The notes below the pieces were generated by a model. It did no database searches and was not told where the DNA came from. It saw nothing but the letters and a program-made list of their open reading frames with translations. A stretch of 64,000 nucleotides of DNA, taken from Intestinibacter bartlettii. Its GTDB lineage: Bacteria; Bacillota; Clostridia; Peptostreptococcales; Peptostreptococcaceae. A program made the translations under genes and the position numbers. The stretch is from NCBI GenBank assembly GCA_025148965.1, contig CP102273.1, positions 2,728,001 to 2,792,000 on the forward strand, written 5' to 3'. Position 1 is the stretch's first letter; every line of letters begins with the position of its first letter. This document shows positions 1 through 7,348 of the stretch, piece after piece.

Positions 1-168
1 TGAAATCCCAATTGCTGCAAAAGCATCATGCCCCACATAAGTCCCAACAATTATGCTATCTATTGTATTATAAAATTGTTGAAATATACTTCCTATCAAA
101 AGTGGTATAGAAAGATATATCAACTGTCTTTTTATATTCCCCTGTGTCAAATCATATGTTTGTTCCAC
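1..168 (-). CDS. MATE family multidrug efflux transporter, N-terminal fragment
   Basis: The gene runs off the left edge; only the first 56 codons are present. It starts with GTG at 168 behind a GGGG-rich ribosome site (AAAGGGGATAGAATA). The translation has the usual MATE start: a short polar head ending in TQGNIKRQL, then a first membrane helix IYLSIPLLIGSIFQQFYN, then TIDSIIVGTYVG and the small residues of helix 2. MATE proteins are membrane antiporters that export cationic drugs using sodium or proton gradients. The substrate cannot be read from a fragment. Its upstream region carries the same 21-base element found upstream of the neighbouring XRE regulator, which suggests that regulator controls it. 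The family call is fairly safe; the subfamily is unknown. Confidence 0.8.
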   Translation of the reverse strand, partial: MEQTYDLTQGNIKRQLIYLSIPLLIGSIFQQFYNTIDSIIVGTYVGHDAFAAIGIS

Positions 169-216
169 TATTCTATCCCCTTTCTAATTTTTACTTTTTT
201 TAATTGTAGCACTAAA

Positions 217-237
217 TTATACTTTTATATCATAAAA
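217..237 (-). promoter_or_regulatory. Operator-like element upstream of the MATE gene, copy 1
   Basis: TTATACTTTTATAT followed by one variable base and ATAAAA. This matches 20 of 21 positions of the element at 718-738 upstream of the XRE regulator. On the minus strand it contains TATAAT, so it may overlap the -10 region of the MATE gene about 50 bases downstream. A role as repressor site is inferred. Confidence 0.5.
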
Positions 238-275
238 AAAATGAGGTATAGTTTGTATCCATACCTCATTTTTAT
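236..275 (-). terminator. Intrinsic terminator after the XRE regulator gene
   Basis: Inverted repeat AATGAGGTAT / ATACCTCATT with a short loop (about 239-270), followed on the minus strand by a run of T. It lies just past the stop codon of the XRE regulator and separates it from the MATE gene. Confidence 0.75.
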
Positions 276-694
276 TATTCCCCTACATTTTCTACTTGTA
301 CGCTTGTATTATTTTCATAACTTTCAAAAGCAGCATAATTTAATACTACTAACCCAACATTAAAAAGTACAAAGATTAAAAGTACAATTCCAACAGTTTT
401 CCAAACTCGATGTGAACGTCTATTTTTTATCGCCAATTGTTCATTAACCCTCATCAATTGATCCGCAACTGCATTTACATCTTGTTCCTTTTTTTCTTCT
501 ATTTTTGCACCCAATAATTCACTTACACTTACTTCAAAAATATCCGCGATTTTTATAAGCATATCGGCATCAGGAACTGATAACCCCTTTTCCCATTTTG
601 AAATTGTTTGACGAACTACATTTAATCTTATTGCTAATTCCTCTTGAGATAGCCCCTTACTTTTTCTAAGTTGTTTTAAATTTTCATTTAACAT
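275..694 (-). CDS. XRE-family regulator with a C-terminal membrane helix
   Basis: 139 residues. Residues 5-60 form a lambda-repressor-like helix-turn-helix (RKSKGLSQEELA, then VVRQTISKWEKG as recognition helix). A charged linker follows (about 62-96), then one hydrophobic helix at about 98-122 and a short polar tail. The start is the ATG at 694 with AGGAGG eight bases upstream. XRE proteins with a single membrane segment are common in Firmicutes and may sense membrane-active compounds; that is family knowledge, not shown here. The neighbouring MATE gene and the shared 21-base element point to control of efflux and of its own expression. Confidence 0.85.
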   Translation of the reverse strand: MLNENLKQLRKSKGLSQEELAIRLNVVRQTISKWEKGLSVPDADMLIKIADIFEVSVSELLGAKIEEKKEQDVNAVADQLMRVNEQLAIKNRRSHRVWKTVGIVLLIFVLFNVGLVVLNYAAFESYENNTSVQVENVGE

Positions 695-717
695 ATAGAG
701 CCTCCTAAATTTTTAAT

Positions 718-738
718 TTATACTTTTATATTATAAAA
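718..738 (-). promoter_or_regulatory. Operator-like element upstream of the XRE regulator, copy 2
   Basis: TTATACTTTTATATTATAAAA, nearly identical to 217-237. It has partial dyad symmetry (TTATA ... TATAA) and lies 24 bases upstream of the regulator start codon, overlapping a possible -10 box on the minus strand. An autoregulatory site is the simplest reading. Confidence 0.5.
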
Positions 739-869
739 ACTCGCCAATTTCATCAAGCAATGCAAGTTAACATTGCTGTGCAATGGCTAAATTTCAATCA
801 TAATTCCCCATAAATATATCTATATATTCTTTACATCTAAAACTGGAACACACAATTTTGATGGTGTTA

Positions 870-912
870 TTTTATATAAAAAGACAGTTGACGATAAAAT
901 CAACTGCCTTAT
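870..912 (-). terminator. Intrinsic terminator of the MarR/CpcT-like operon
   Basis: Stem AAGGCAGTTGA / TCAACTGTCTT on the minus strand with an eight-base loop, followed by TTTTTATATA. It lies about 35 bases past the stop codon at 946. Confidence 0.75.
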
Positions 913-945
913 AATATCAATATTATATCTTTAAATATTTATTAT

Positions 946-1497
946 CTAAATAACCCTCTTATAAATAATTGGTTCATCATATCCGAAAGTTCTCTTACCT
1001 CTAACTTCCATAGTTTCACTAACCTCTAAATACTCTTCTGAAAATCGTTCAAACAAAGTAAATTTCAAGACAGGTGAAAACATGCTTGTGCTACCACCTT
1101 CCCATACTCCATCTTTTTCAATATATAATGCTGGGGTAAATTTTTCTGATACTCTTAACTCATTATAATCTATTTCTTTTAAATCTTTATAAGTAAATGT
1201 ATTTTTATCATATCCATTTGGTACTTCATAAGAAGTTAATTTAATTCCATTTTCTTCTTGTGTAAATAAAAATAAGTGAGGTGAAGCATGTGTATTTCCA
1301 TTTGATGTATAATAACTTTCTTCAACCATAAAAATTCCTTTAAAATCTTCTGGTAAATTTATAATTTTGTCATTACAAATCGTATTTACATGTTCAGCAT
1401 AAGGAAAATCTATATTATCTAGCTTCATTTTGTCAAACTGCTCAGAGTTATTAAAGCTACCTGTCAATATGTTCATAAAATCTTTTAATTTGTTCAT
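946..1497 (-). CDS. CpcT/CpeT-like conserved protein of unknown role
   Basis: 183 residues from the ATG at 1497. An earlier in-frame ATG at 1512 contains the ribosome site (GGAGG) of the 1497 start, so the later start is preferred. The 5' end overlaps the MarR-type gene by 41 bases, so translation is probably coupled. No membrane segment or signal peptide is visible. The pattern of LTGSFNNSEQ at the N-terminus, a central FMVEESYY, a LFLFTQEENG segment and a C-terminal EPIIYKRV resembles the lipocalin-like CpcT/CpeT family, which in cyanobacteria attaches bilins. That chemistry is not expected in a clostridium, so only the fold is suggested. A small-molecule binding role linked to the MarR regulator is plausible but unproven. 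Confidence 0.55.
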   Translation of the reverse strand: MNKLKDFMNILTGSFNNSEQFDKMKLDNIDFPYAEHVNTICNDKIINLPEDFKGIFMVEESYYTSNGNTHASPHLFLFTQEENGIKLTSYEVPNGYDKNTFTYKDLKEIDYNELRVSEKFTPALYIEKDGVWEGGSTSMFSPVLKFTLFERFSEEYLEVSETMEVRGKRTFGYDEPIIYKRVI

Positions 1498-1933
1498 TTT
1501 GTTTTCCTCCATCTATTTCATTTAATTTAAAAATAATCTTTTTCATTAAATTCATCAATTCTTGTATGCTATTTTCATCAATATCAGATAAAACTTGTGT
1601 ATCCCATGAATAAAAGAGTTTCTGGCTCTCTTGGACTATATTTTTACCACTTTCGGTTAAACTCAAAACATTAAATCGTCTATCATTATTATTCTTTCTC
1701 TGATTGATTAAATCTTTCTCTAATAATTTTGTTAAAATACGGTTTAATTGTCCTGCATCTATTTTAAGATATTCTACAATTTCTTTAGGGGAACACTCAT
1801 TATTTTTGCCTATATAAATTAAAACAAATAATTGAGTATAAGTTACCCCAAAGTTAGAAATTTTTTCAGTACAATATGATACAAAGTACTTTCTTATTAT
1901 TGATATATAAACGGCAAATGATTCATTTTTCAC
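1457..1933 (-). CDS. MarR-family transcriptional regulator
   Basis: 158 residues from a GTG at 1933, chosen because GAGGTGG sits four bases upstream; a TTG fifteen bases earlier lies before that site. The core is a MarR winged helix: FGVTYTQLFVLIYIG, then SPKEIVEYLKIDAGQLNRIL as the DNA-reading helices, then the wing KNNNDRRFNVLSLTESG. MarR proteins bind palindromes as dimers and release them on binding small molecules. The gene overlaps the downstream CpcT-like gene. Its own promoter carries a perfect TTGAC-TTT-GTCAA palindrome over the -35 box, the expected arrangement for autorepression. Confidence 0.85.
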   Translation of the reverse strand: MKNESFAVYISIIRKYFVSYCTEKISNFGVTYTQLFVLIYIGKNNECSPKEIVEYLKIDAGQLNRILTKLLEKDLINQRKNNNDRRFNVLSLTESGKNIVQESQKLFYSWDTQVLSDIDENSIQELMNLMKKIIFKLNEIDGGKQNEQIKRFYEHIDR

Positions 1934-1963
1934 ATTACCACCTCTCAATATTTAACAATTTAG

Positions 1964-1992
1964 ATTATATACAAATTAGTTGACTTTGTCAA
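1964..1992 (-). promoter_or_regulatory. Sigma-A promoter of the MarR operon with palindromic operator
   Basis: TTGACA at 1987-1992 and TATAAT at 1964-1969 on the minus strand, separated by exactly 17 bases, match consensus. The palindrome TTGAC-TTT-GTCAA (1980-1992) covers the -35 box, so a bound repressor would block RNA polymerase. The MarR-type protein is the obvious candidate binder. Confidence 0.75.
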
Positions 1993-2024
1993 ACATTCAA
2001 ACATTAGTAAAAATAAATTTATAG

Positions 2025-2825
2025 TTATACTAATACTTTTACAAAATTATCAATCACTATATTAAAATATTCTTTTAATACATCATCAATCTTATCTTCT
2101 CGAACTTTTTCTATTTTTATAACTTGACCGTCTTTATAAAAGATTAGTTCTCCATCAAAAAATCTTATATGCTCATCTTCTGTATAACGCGCAACTTTCA
2201 TTGAATTTATAAATGGTGAATTTGGGTGTGATTCACAATAAAAAGACGGTAATACATAATCCATATCTAATTGTGGTTCCAAAGAAAAACTATATATCTG
2301 TTTCCAATCTTTTTTAGGCTTTCTTTGATATAAAATATATTCTCCTTCCTGTTTTGGATTATATTCAAACTTATAATCACATTTTCCATCATTTTGGACT
2401 TTTCCAGCTTCAAGTTCTAAACTTTTTCTAGATAATTCACTCAAAACTCCGACATCAGAAATATATGATTTATCATCTATATCTATTTTTAGTATTCTAT
2501 GAAGTCTCATTCGTGTATTTCCATCTTGATAAATAAATCGTCCCGCTAAATTTGTAACATTAAATCCCAAACTTTTTAACAAATTGCTATAAAGTCCATT
2601 TAACTCAAAACAATATCCTCCCCTTTGTTTAACAATCATCTTATCAAATAAATCTTGTGCTTCAAGTGATATAGGTTTTCTATTTAAAACATCTATATTT
2701 TCATATGGGATATGAGTCAAATGAGCTATTTGTAACTTGCACAATGTGTTGTAATCTATTTTAATTTCATCATTATACTCCATCTTTTTTAAATATAAAT
2801 CTATCTGTTCTTTGTTATATATCAT
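2025..2825 (-). CDS. Arylamine N-acetyltransferase
   Basis: 266 residues from the ATG at 2825, which has TAGGAGATGATTTT upstream; an upstream in-frame start adds 14 residues with no ribosome site. The cysteine-histidine-aspartate triad of the NAT family is visible: Cys72 in KQRGGYCFELN, His109 in MRLHRILK and Asp124 in YISDVGVL. NATs move an acetyl or other acyl group from CoA to aromatic amines and hydrazines in the cytoplasm. Length fits the family (about 255-280). A hairpin terminator separates it from the methyl-transfer operon upstream, so it may be expressed only by read-through or from an unseen promoter. The substrate in this organism is unknown. Confidence 0.9.
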   Translation of the reverse strand: MIYNKEQIDLYLKKMEYNDEIKIDYNTLCKLQIAHLTHIPYENIDVLNRKPISLEAQDLFDKMIVKQRGGYCFELNGLYSNLLKSLGFNVTNLAGRFIYQDGNTRMRLHRILKIDIDDKSYISDVGVLSELSRKSLELEAGKVQNDGKCDYKFEYNPKQEGEYILYQRKPKKDWKQIYSFSLEPQLDMDYVLPSFYCESHPNSPFINSMKVARYTEDEHIRFFDGELIFYKDGQVIKIEKVREDKIDDVLKEYFNIVIDNFVKVLV

Positions 2826-2854
2826 AAAATCATCTCCTAAAAATATTTTTATTA

Positions 2855-2900
2855 AAAAAATAAGCATTGATAAGTGGCTTCAATTATCAATGCTTTTATT
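2855..2900 (-). terminator. Intrinsic terminator at the end of the methyl-transfer operon
   Basis: Perfect 12-base stem AAGCATTGATAA / TTATCAATGCTT (2862-2873 and 2884-2895) followed on the minus strand by ATTTTTTTAAT. It lies just upstream of the NAT start. Confidence 0.8.
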
Positions 2901-2960
2901 TTTTATGTTAATAAATTTATCTTATTTATATGGTCGAAAATTTATTTTGGATTCACTTGT

Positions 2961-3764
2961 TTATTTTTTAGGTCCAATCAAACCTTCTCTATATGCACCT
3001 ATATATTCAATACAATATTCATCTTCACCTAATAAAGCTTCTGTTGCATATATAAGTCCTAACATATCTCTGTTTGTTGGGTCTAATATTGCACTATCTA
3101 ATCCTGCATTCATTGCTAAAACTGTAAAACCTAAGTTTATTAATTTTCTAACTGGTAAGTTAAATGAAATATTACTTACTGCTGCAGTTATATGGATTGT
3201 AGGATATTCTTTTCTTATAGTGCTTATAACTTCTACATTCATAGCAATTCCATCTTCTGATGTACATAACATTTCAACTAATGGATCTATATGAATTCTT
3301 TCAGGTTTGATATTGTATTCTTCTGCTTTTTTCATTATATTTTTGAATACTCTTAATCTATCTTCTGCTGTTTGTGGTATTCCTGTATCATCTGAAAGTA
3401 AAGCTATTACTTGCCAATCTGTATCTGCTATCGCTGGGAATATTTTATCTATTTTATCCCCTTCCATTGAAACAGAATTGATAATTCCTGGTTTATTACA
3501 GAATTTATAAGCTTGTAATATTACATCAGCACTTGGACTATCTACTGCTATTGGTAAATCTGTCACTTCTTGAATTTGTTCTATCATCCATTTTAATGTT
3601 TCAACTTCTTGAGCTTCTGGAACTGATGCACAGCAGTCAATATATGTTGCACCACTTTCAGCTTGTATTTTTGCTCTATTTTTTATAAATTCTGCATCTC
3701 TATTTTTTATAGCTTCAGCAACTACTGGAATAGAGCCATTGATTTTTTCACCTATAATAATCAT
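2961..3764 (-). CDS. Methyltetrahydrofolate:corrinoid methyltransferase (pterin-binding family)
   Basis: 267 residues; ATG at 3764 behind GGGGG. The start MIIIGEKING and the segments SGATYIDCCAS, PIAVDSPS, GIINSVSMEG, IHIDPLVEM and LAMNAGLDSAI follow the TIM-barrel strands of the pterin-binding family (AcsE, MetH, MtgA types). These enzymes exchange a methyl group between a corrinoid protein and tetrahydrofolate. In this operon the protein would take the methyl from the corrinoid protein encoded at 6391 and give methyl-THF, which can enter the Wood-Ljungdahl methyl branch or methionine synthesis. It is the last gene of a four-gene unit, followed by a terminator. The reaction class is well supported; the exact subtype is not. 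Confidence 0.88.
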   Translation of the reverse strand: MIIIGEKINGSIPVVAEAIKNRDAEFIKNRAKIQAESGATYIDCCASVPEAQEVETLKWMIEQIQEVTDLPIAVDSPSADVILQAYKFCNKPGIINSVSMEGDKIDKIFPAIADTDWQVIALLSDDTGIPQTAEDRLRVFKNIMKKAEEYNIKPERIHIDPLVEMLCTSEDGIAMNVEVISTIRKEYPTIHITAAVSNISFNLPVRKLINLGFTVLAMNAGLDSAILDPTNRDMLGLIYATEALLGEDEYCIEYIGAYREGLIGPKK

Positions 3765-3814
3765 CTTTTATCCCCCATCCATCACAATTTTAGATATATT
3801 TTTATTACTTGAAA

Positions 3815-4873
3815 TTAGTCACAATATAACTTACGAGATTCTGTATACATTGTTTCATATCCTTTTTGTCTACGTTCTTCATTATTTTCACGATACCAAG
3901 CTATATATCTTCCTTCTTTACCATAGTCATGAACTCTATCTTTAACTGCTTGTACATATTCTTCATCACTTAATTTTCCATCTGGGTCTGGTGAGAAAGA
4001 ACTTACTTGAGCTAGTTTATCTGCGTATTTTTCTAATATTCCAACCTTATCATTGCAAGCATCTTGACCTTCCCAAGAATCAAATCCAGCTGCTATAAAG
4101 TTTTCGATTTGATTTCCAACACATCCACAAGAATGGAAGTTTACATAAAGACCCATTTCATGAGCTGCATCATTCATTCTCTTATAATGTGGTAACATAA
4201 CTTCTTCAAAAGTAGTTGGTGAGAAGAATGAACTTCTTTGAGTTCCCATATCATCATGGAATGTTATTATGTCAGCATGGTATACTTCTTTTGCAATTTT
4301 CATTAATTCTATATGGAAATCTGTTAATTTAGTATAAAATGCTTCTAATGCTTCTTCCTCTTCTAATAAGTAGCAGAAAGTATCTTCAAAACTTGTTAAA
4401 TCTGCTGTTCTTTCAAATAATCCGTTTACGATTGTAAATATAGTTGCTTTGTCTGGGTCGATTACTTTTGCATAATTTTCTTCATAATCTTTTTGCCAGT
4501 CTATAGTTGATAAATCTGGGAATACTAAGCTTTCCCAATTTGTTATATCATCTAATCTTCTTGTTCCTGGTTTGACCATTGCTGCATTTGTCTTTGGTTC
4601 ATATTCCCATTCGATTCCAAACCAGTCAATTCCACCTTTACATCTAGCCATAGCATCTGGCATTACTAATGGTTGTATAAAGTTTATATCGAAATAATAT
4701 GATGGCATCCAAAGTGGTTTTTCACCTCTATATAATCTAAGTACATTTTCTTTTGGTGTAATTGGTGTATGATATTTTACAGTTTCAAATGATTTTGCGC
4801 CATATGGATTTGGTACTGCTGGGTCTATTGTTGGATTTTGTATTTCCTCTATTTTAAAAGAATAATCGCTCAT
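3815..4873 (-). CDS. UroD-family (MtaA/CmuA/O-demethylase type) methyltransferase
   Basis: 352 residues from the ATG at 4873, placed eight bases after GGGAGG; an upstream TTG overlaps that site. The fold is uroporphyrinogen decarboxylase-like: DIITFHDDMG, then YVNFHSCGCV with His247-x-Cys249, which matches the HxC part of the zinc site in corrinoid methyltransferases, then FDSWEGQD. It lacks the features of a heme-pathway UroD and sits beside a corrinoid protein, a methyl-THF methyltransferase and a transporter, so it is most likely methyltransferase I, demethylating a substrate onto Co(I)-corrinoid. UroD-type methyltransferase I enzymes act on methoxylated aromatics in acetogens and on methylamines, methanol or chloromethane elsewhere. 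The substrate here is unknown. Confidence 0.85.
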   Translation of the reverse strand: MSDYSFKIEEIQNPTIDPAVPNPYGAKSFETVKYHTPITPKENVLRLYRGEKPLWMPSYYFDINFIQPLVMPDAMARCKGGIDWFGIEWEYEPKTNAAMVKPGTRRLDDITNWESLVFPDLSTIDWQKDYEENYAKVIDPDKATIFTIVNGLFERTADLTSFEDTFCYLLEEEEALEAFYTKLTDFHIELMKIAKEVYHADIITFHDDMGTQRSSFFSPTTFEEVMLPHYKRMNDAAHEMGLYVNFHSCGCVGNQIENFIAAGFDSWEGQDACNDKVGILEKYADKLAQVSSFSPDPDGKLSDEEYVQAVKDRVHDYGKEGRYIAWYRENNEERRQKGYETMYTESRKLYCD

Positions 4874-4952
4874 CTTTTTGCCTCCCAATTTAAAAATTTA
4901 TTTTATTTACCTTATCTTTTTCTCAAAATGTTGTATATTTCTATTCTTATTA

Positions 4953-6323
4953 TTAATTTACTTTTGCTTTTTCTTGCAATTCTCTTTCCATTACAGCTAT
5001 ATCACTGTCTTTTATTTTGTATCCTAGTAACGGAATTACCGATGCAACTAAGAATATAATTGGAACTACAAGGCATAACATTTTTATTCCGCTAACTGTT
5101 GAACTTGTAATCGCCGCATTAGCATGATATCCAATTGCTGATAATACACTTGTTATAACAACACCTCTAACTGCAATTGATATTTTTATAGCTAAAGAAC
5201 TAAAAGACATTATAACTGCTTTAGTATTTTTACCAGTTTTATATTCGCTATATGTTCCGCAATTTGAATATAAACTTGTTGTATTTCCATAAGATATTCC
5301 GAAGAATATTTGTGCTATACCTAAAAGCACAGTTACTATCATTATATTTGCTGGCATAACATATATAGCTACTAGGCAAACTGCAAATCCTAAAACACCT
5401 ACGATATTTGTCATCTTGCTTCCGAGTTTTGCAACCACATTTTTTGATATAAGTGAACCAACTAATGCCCCTACATTGAATACTACTAATATAATTGACA
5501 TTGCTGCTTCATCTTGAAGAACAACTTTAGCATAATATGCAACAGTCGCCATCAAAGTATAATATCCAATTAGTTTTAAAAAGTCGAAAATTAAAACTAA
5601 TAATAATTGTGGGTTTGATGCAATACTTTTGCCCATATCTTTGAATGAGATTGATTTTGCATGTTTTGAACTATCATGTGATACTTCTTTTGGTTCATCA
5701 TAACCTTTAGTAATAGCAAAATGTATTAAATAACATACTGTAAAAGTAACTGATGCTATTAAAGCTGTCATTGTATAACCAACAACACCTGTTGAACTTG
5801 CGAATATTCCTAAGAAGAATATATTTAATACTGGTACAAGATATGAAGCAAGTATTTTTCCTGCACTTGAACCAGCTGATATTCTACCTGAAAGAAATGC
5901 TCTTCCTTCTGGATCATCAGTAAGTTCACCAACTAAAGTTCTGTTTGCTGTCCAACATATATTCCAAATTCCATGACTTAGAACATATCCCAAACCACAA
6001 AGCAATGCAGCCATTGGGTCAGAACCAATCTTAGTAAACATCAATACGAAAAATGCTACTACAAACGGTGGGCAATATATCAACCAAGGTCTATATTTTC
6101 CATTTTTGAAGTTAACCTTATCTATTATTACCCCCGCCAACATAGCTGTTATAGCATCTGCTATACCTGCTACAGATGTTATCGCTGCAACTAGCGCCAA
6201 CGGTAGTTGCGCCACATCTGTTAAGAATATTACAAAGAACGTTGTCTCAACTGTACTCATAAATGAAAATCCTACTTCGCTTATTCCCCAAAACGATTTT
6301 ATTTTATTATTTATTTTTTTCAT
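4953..6323 (-). CDS. GPH/MelB-type MFS symporter
   Basis: 456 residues with about 12 hydrophobic segments and the GPH-family signature around ADAITAMLAGVIIDKVNFKN followed by GKYRPW, as in MelB, XylP and UidB sodium/proton symporters. The start at 6323 has GAGGATTCTTT upstream. GPH proteins usually bring in glycosides, pentosides and hexuronides. Its place between the corrinoid and methyltransferase genes suggests it imports the methylated substrate of this pathway. That the family is sugar-like rather than BCCT-type hints at a substrate other than a simple betaine, for example a methoxylated aromatic or a methylated sugar conjugate; this is inference only. Confidence 0.85.
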   Translation of the reverse strand: MKKINNKIKSFWGISEVGFSFMSTVETTFFVIFLTDVAQLPLALVAAITSVAGIADAITAMLAGVIIDKVNFKNGKYRPWLIYCPPFVVAFFVLMFTKIGSDPMAALLCGLGYVLSHGIWNICWTANRTLVGELTDDPEGRAFLSGRISAGSSAGKILASYLVPVLNIFFLGIFASSTGVVGYTMTALIASVTFTVCYLIHFAITKGYDEPKEVSHDSSKHAKSISFKDMGKSIASNPQLLLVLIFDFLKLIGYYTLMATVAYYAKVVLQDEAAMSIILVVFNVGALVGSLISKNVVAKLGSKMTNIVGVLGFAVCLVAIYVMPANIMIVTVLLGIAQIFFGISYGNTTSLYSNCGTYSEYKTGKNTKAVIMSFSSLAIKISIAVRGVVITSVLSAIGYHANAAITSSTVSGIKMLCLVVPIIFLVASVIPLLGYKIKDSDIAVMERELQEKAKVN

Positions 6324-6390
6324 AAAGAATCCTCATTTTTATTTTATTTTTTATTTAATATCCACCCTTGCACTAAAACTTTTTCTAATC

Positions 6391-7041
6391 TTAAGCTGGT
6401 ACACTTACTGAAGTTGCTAATTTTTTAGCTACTTGAGCTGCACTAGCTGCATCTTCTGTATAAGCATCTGCTCCTATTTCATCTGCAAATTCTTGAGTTA
6501 TTGGAGCTCCACCAACCATAACTTTTATTTTATCTCTACCTGGATATTCATTAAGTGCTTTTACTGTTTCTTTTAAAGCTGGCATAGTAGTTGTTAAAAG
6601 TGCTGATGCTCCTACTATTTTTACATCAGGATTTTCTTGTAATGCTTGAATAAATTTTTCTGCTGGTACATCAACACCTAAGTCGATAACTTCAAATCCT
6701 GCACTTTCAAGCATCATTATAACTAAGTTTTTACCTATATCGTGTAAGTCACCTGCAACTGTTCCCATTATCATTTTTCCTGCTGAAACTGCATTATCTC
6801 CAACTAATAATGGTTTTAAAACTTCAACACCTTTTTGCATTGCACGTGCTGCTACTAACATTTCTGGAACGAATATTTCATTTTTTGTAAATTTATCACC
6901 TACTACTGTCATTGAGTCTATCATTGCATTTAATATTTCTGGTGCAGTTGCGCCTGAATCTAGAGCTTCTTGAACTAAACCTGCTACTTTTTTAGATTTA
7001 CCTCTTTCTACTGCTGTTGCTACTTCTTGAATTTTAGACAT
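6391..7041 (-). CDS. Methanogenesis-type corrinoid (B12-binding) protein
   Basis: 216 residues from the ATG at 7041 (GGGGG six bases upstream; an in-frame ATG at 7059 precedes the ribosome site). The N-terminal helical cap (about 1-85) is of the B12-binding_2 type. The Rossmann domain carries DLHDIGKN with the cobalt ligand His100, VGASALLTTTMP and VMVGGAPI. This is the layout of MtaC/MtbC/MtvC-type methyl carriers. It is the first gene of the operon and would shuttle the methyl group between the two methyltransferases. No reductive activase (RACo or RamA) is in the window; oxidised cobalt must be reactivated by a gene elsewhere. Confidence 0.92.
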   Translation of the reverse strand: MSKIQEVATAVERGKSKKVAGLVQEALDSGATAPEILNAMIDSMTVVGDKFTKNEIFVPEMLVAARAMQKGVEVLKPLLVGDNAVSAGKMIMGTVAGDLHDIGKNLVIMMLESAGFEVIDLGVDVPAEKFIQALQENPDVKIVGASALLTTTMPALKETVKALNEYPGRDKIKVMVGGAPITQEFADEIGADAYTEDAASAAQVAKKLATSVSVPA

Positions 7042-7133
7042 ATTATTTCCCCCTAACATATAATAAATATTTTTTTAATCATTTTGTTAACTTTTTCTTT
7101 GTGTCTGTTTGTTTTTCTTTTCTTTATATTTAA

Positions 7134-7163
7134 AGTATAGGATTTTAAGAGTGGTATTTTCAA
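7134..7163 (-). promoter_or_regulatory. Likely promoter of the methyl-transfer operon
   Basis: TTGAAA (7158-7163) and TATACT (7134-7139) on the minus strand with an 18-base spacer, about 95 bases upstream of the corrinoid-protein start. Just upstream (about 7170-7207) is an AT-rich inverted repeat TATATGAA ... TTCATATA, a possible activator site for the divergent PucR-like regulators. Confidence 0.5.
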
Positions 7164-7348
7164 TGTAGGAATATATGAATTTTTTATAAAATTTTATAAT
7201 TTTCATATAAAGTTTATTTGTAGATTCTTATAAAAAAATCATATTATTTTTGAATAAATCTACATTTTTTACCAATTATTATTTTTAATGCTCTATAATA
7301 TAAATTAGAAACATTTATTTTTAGTGATTTTTAGAAAAGGAGGCCAAA

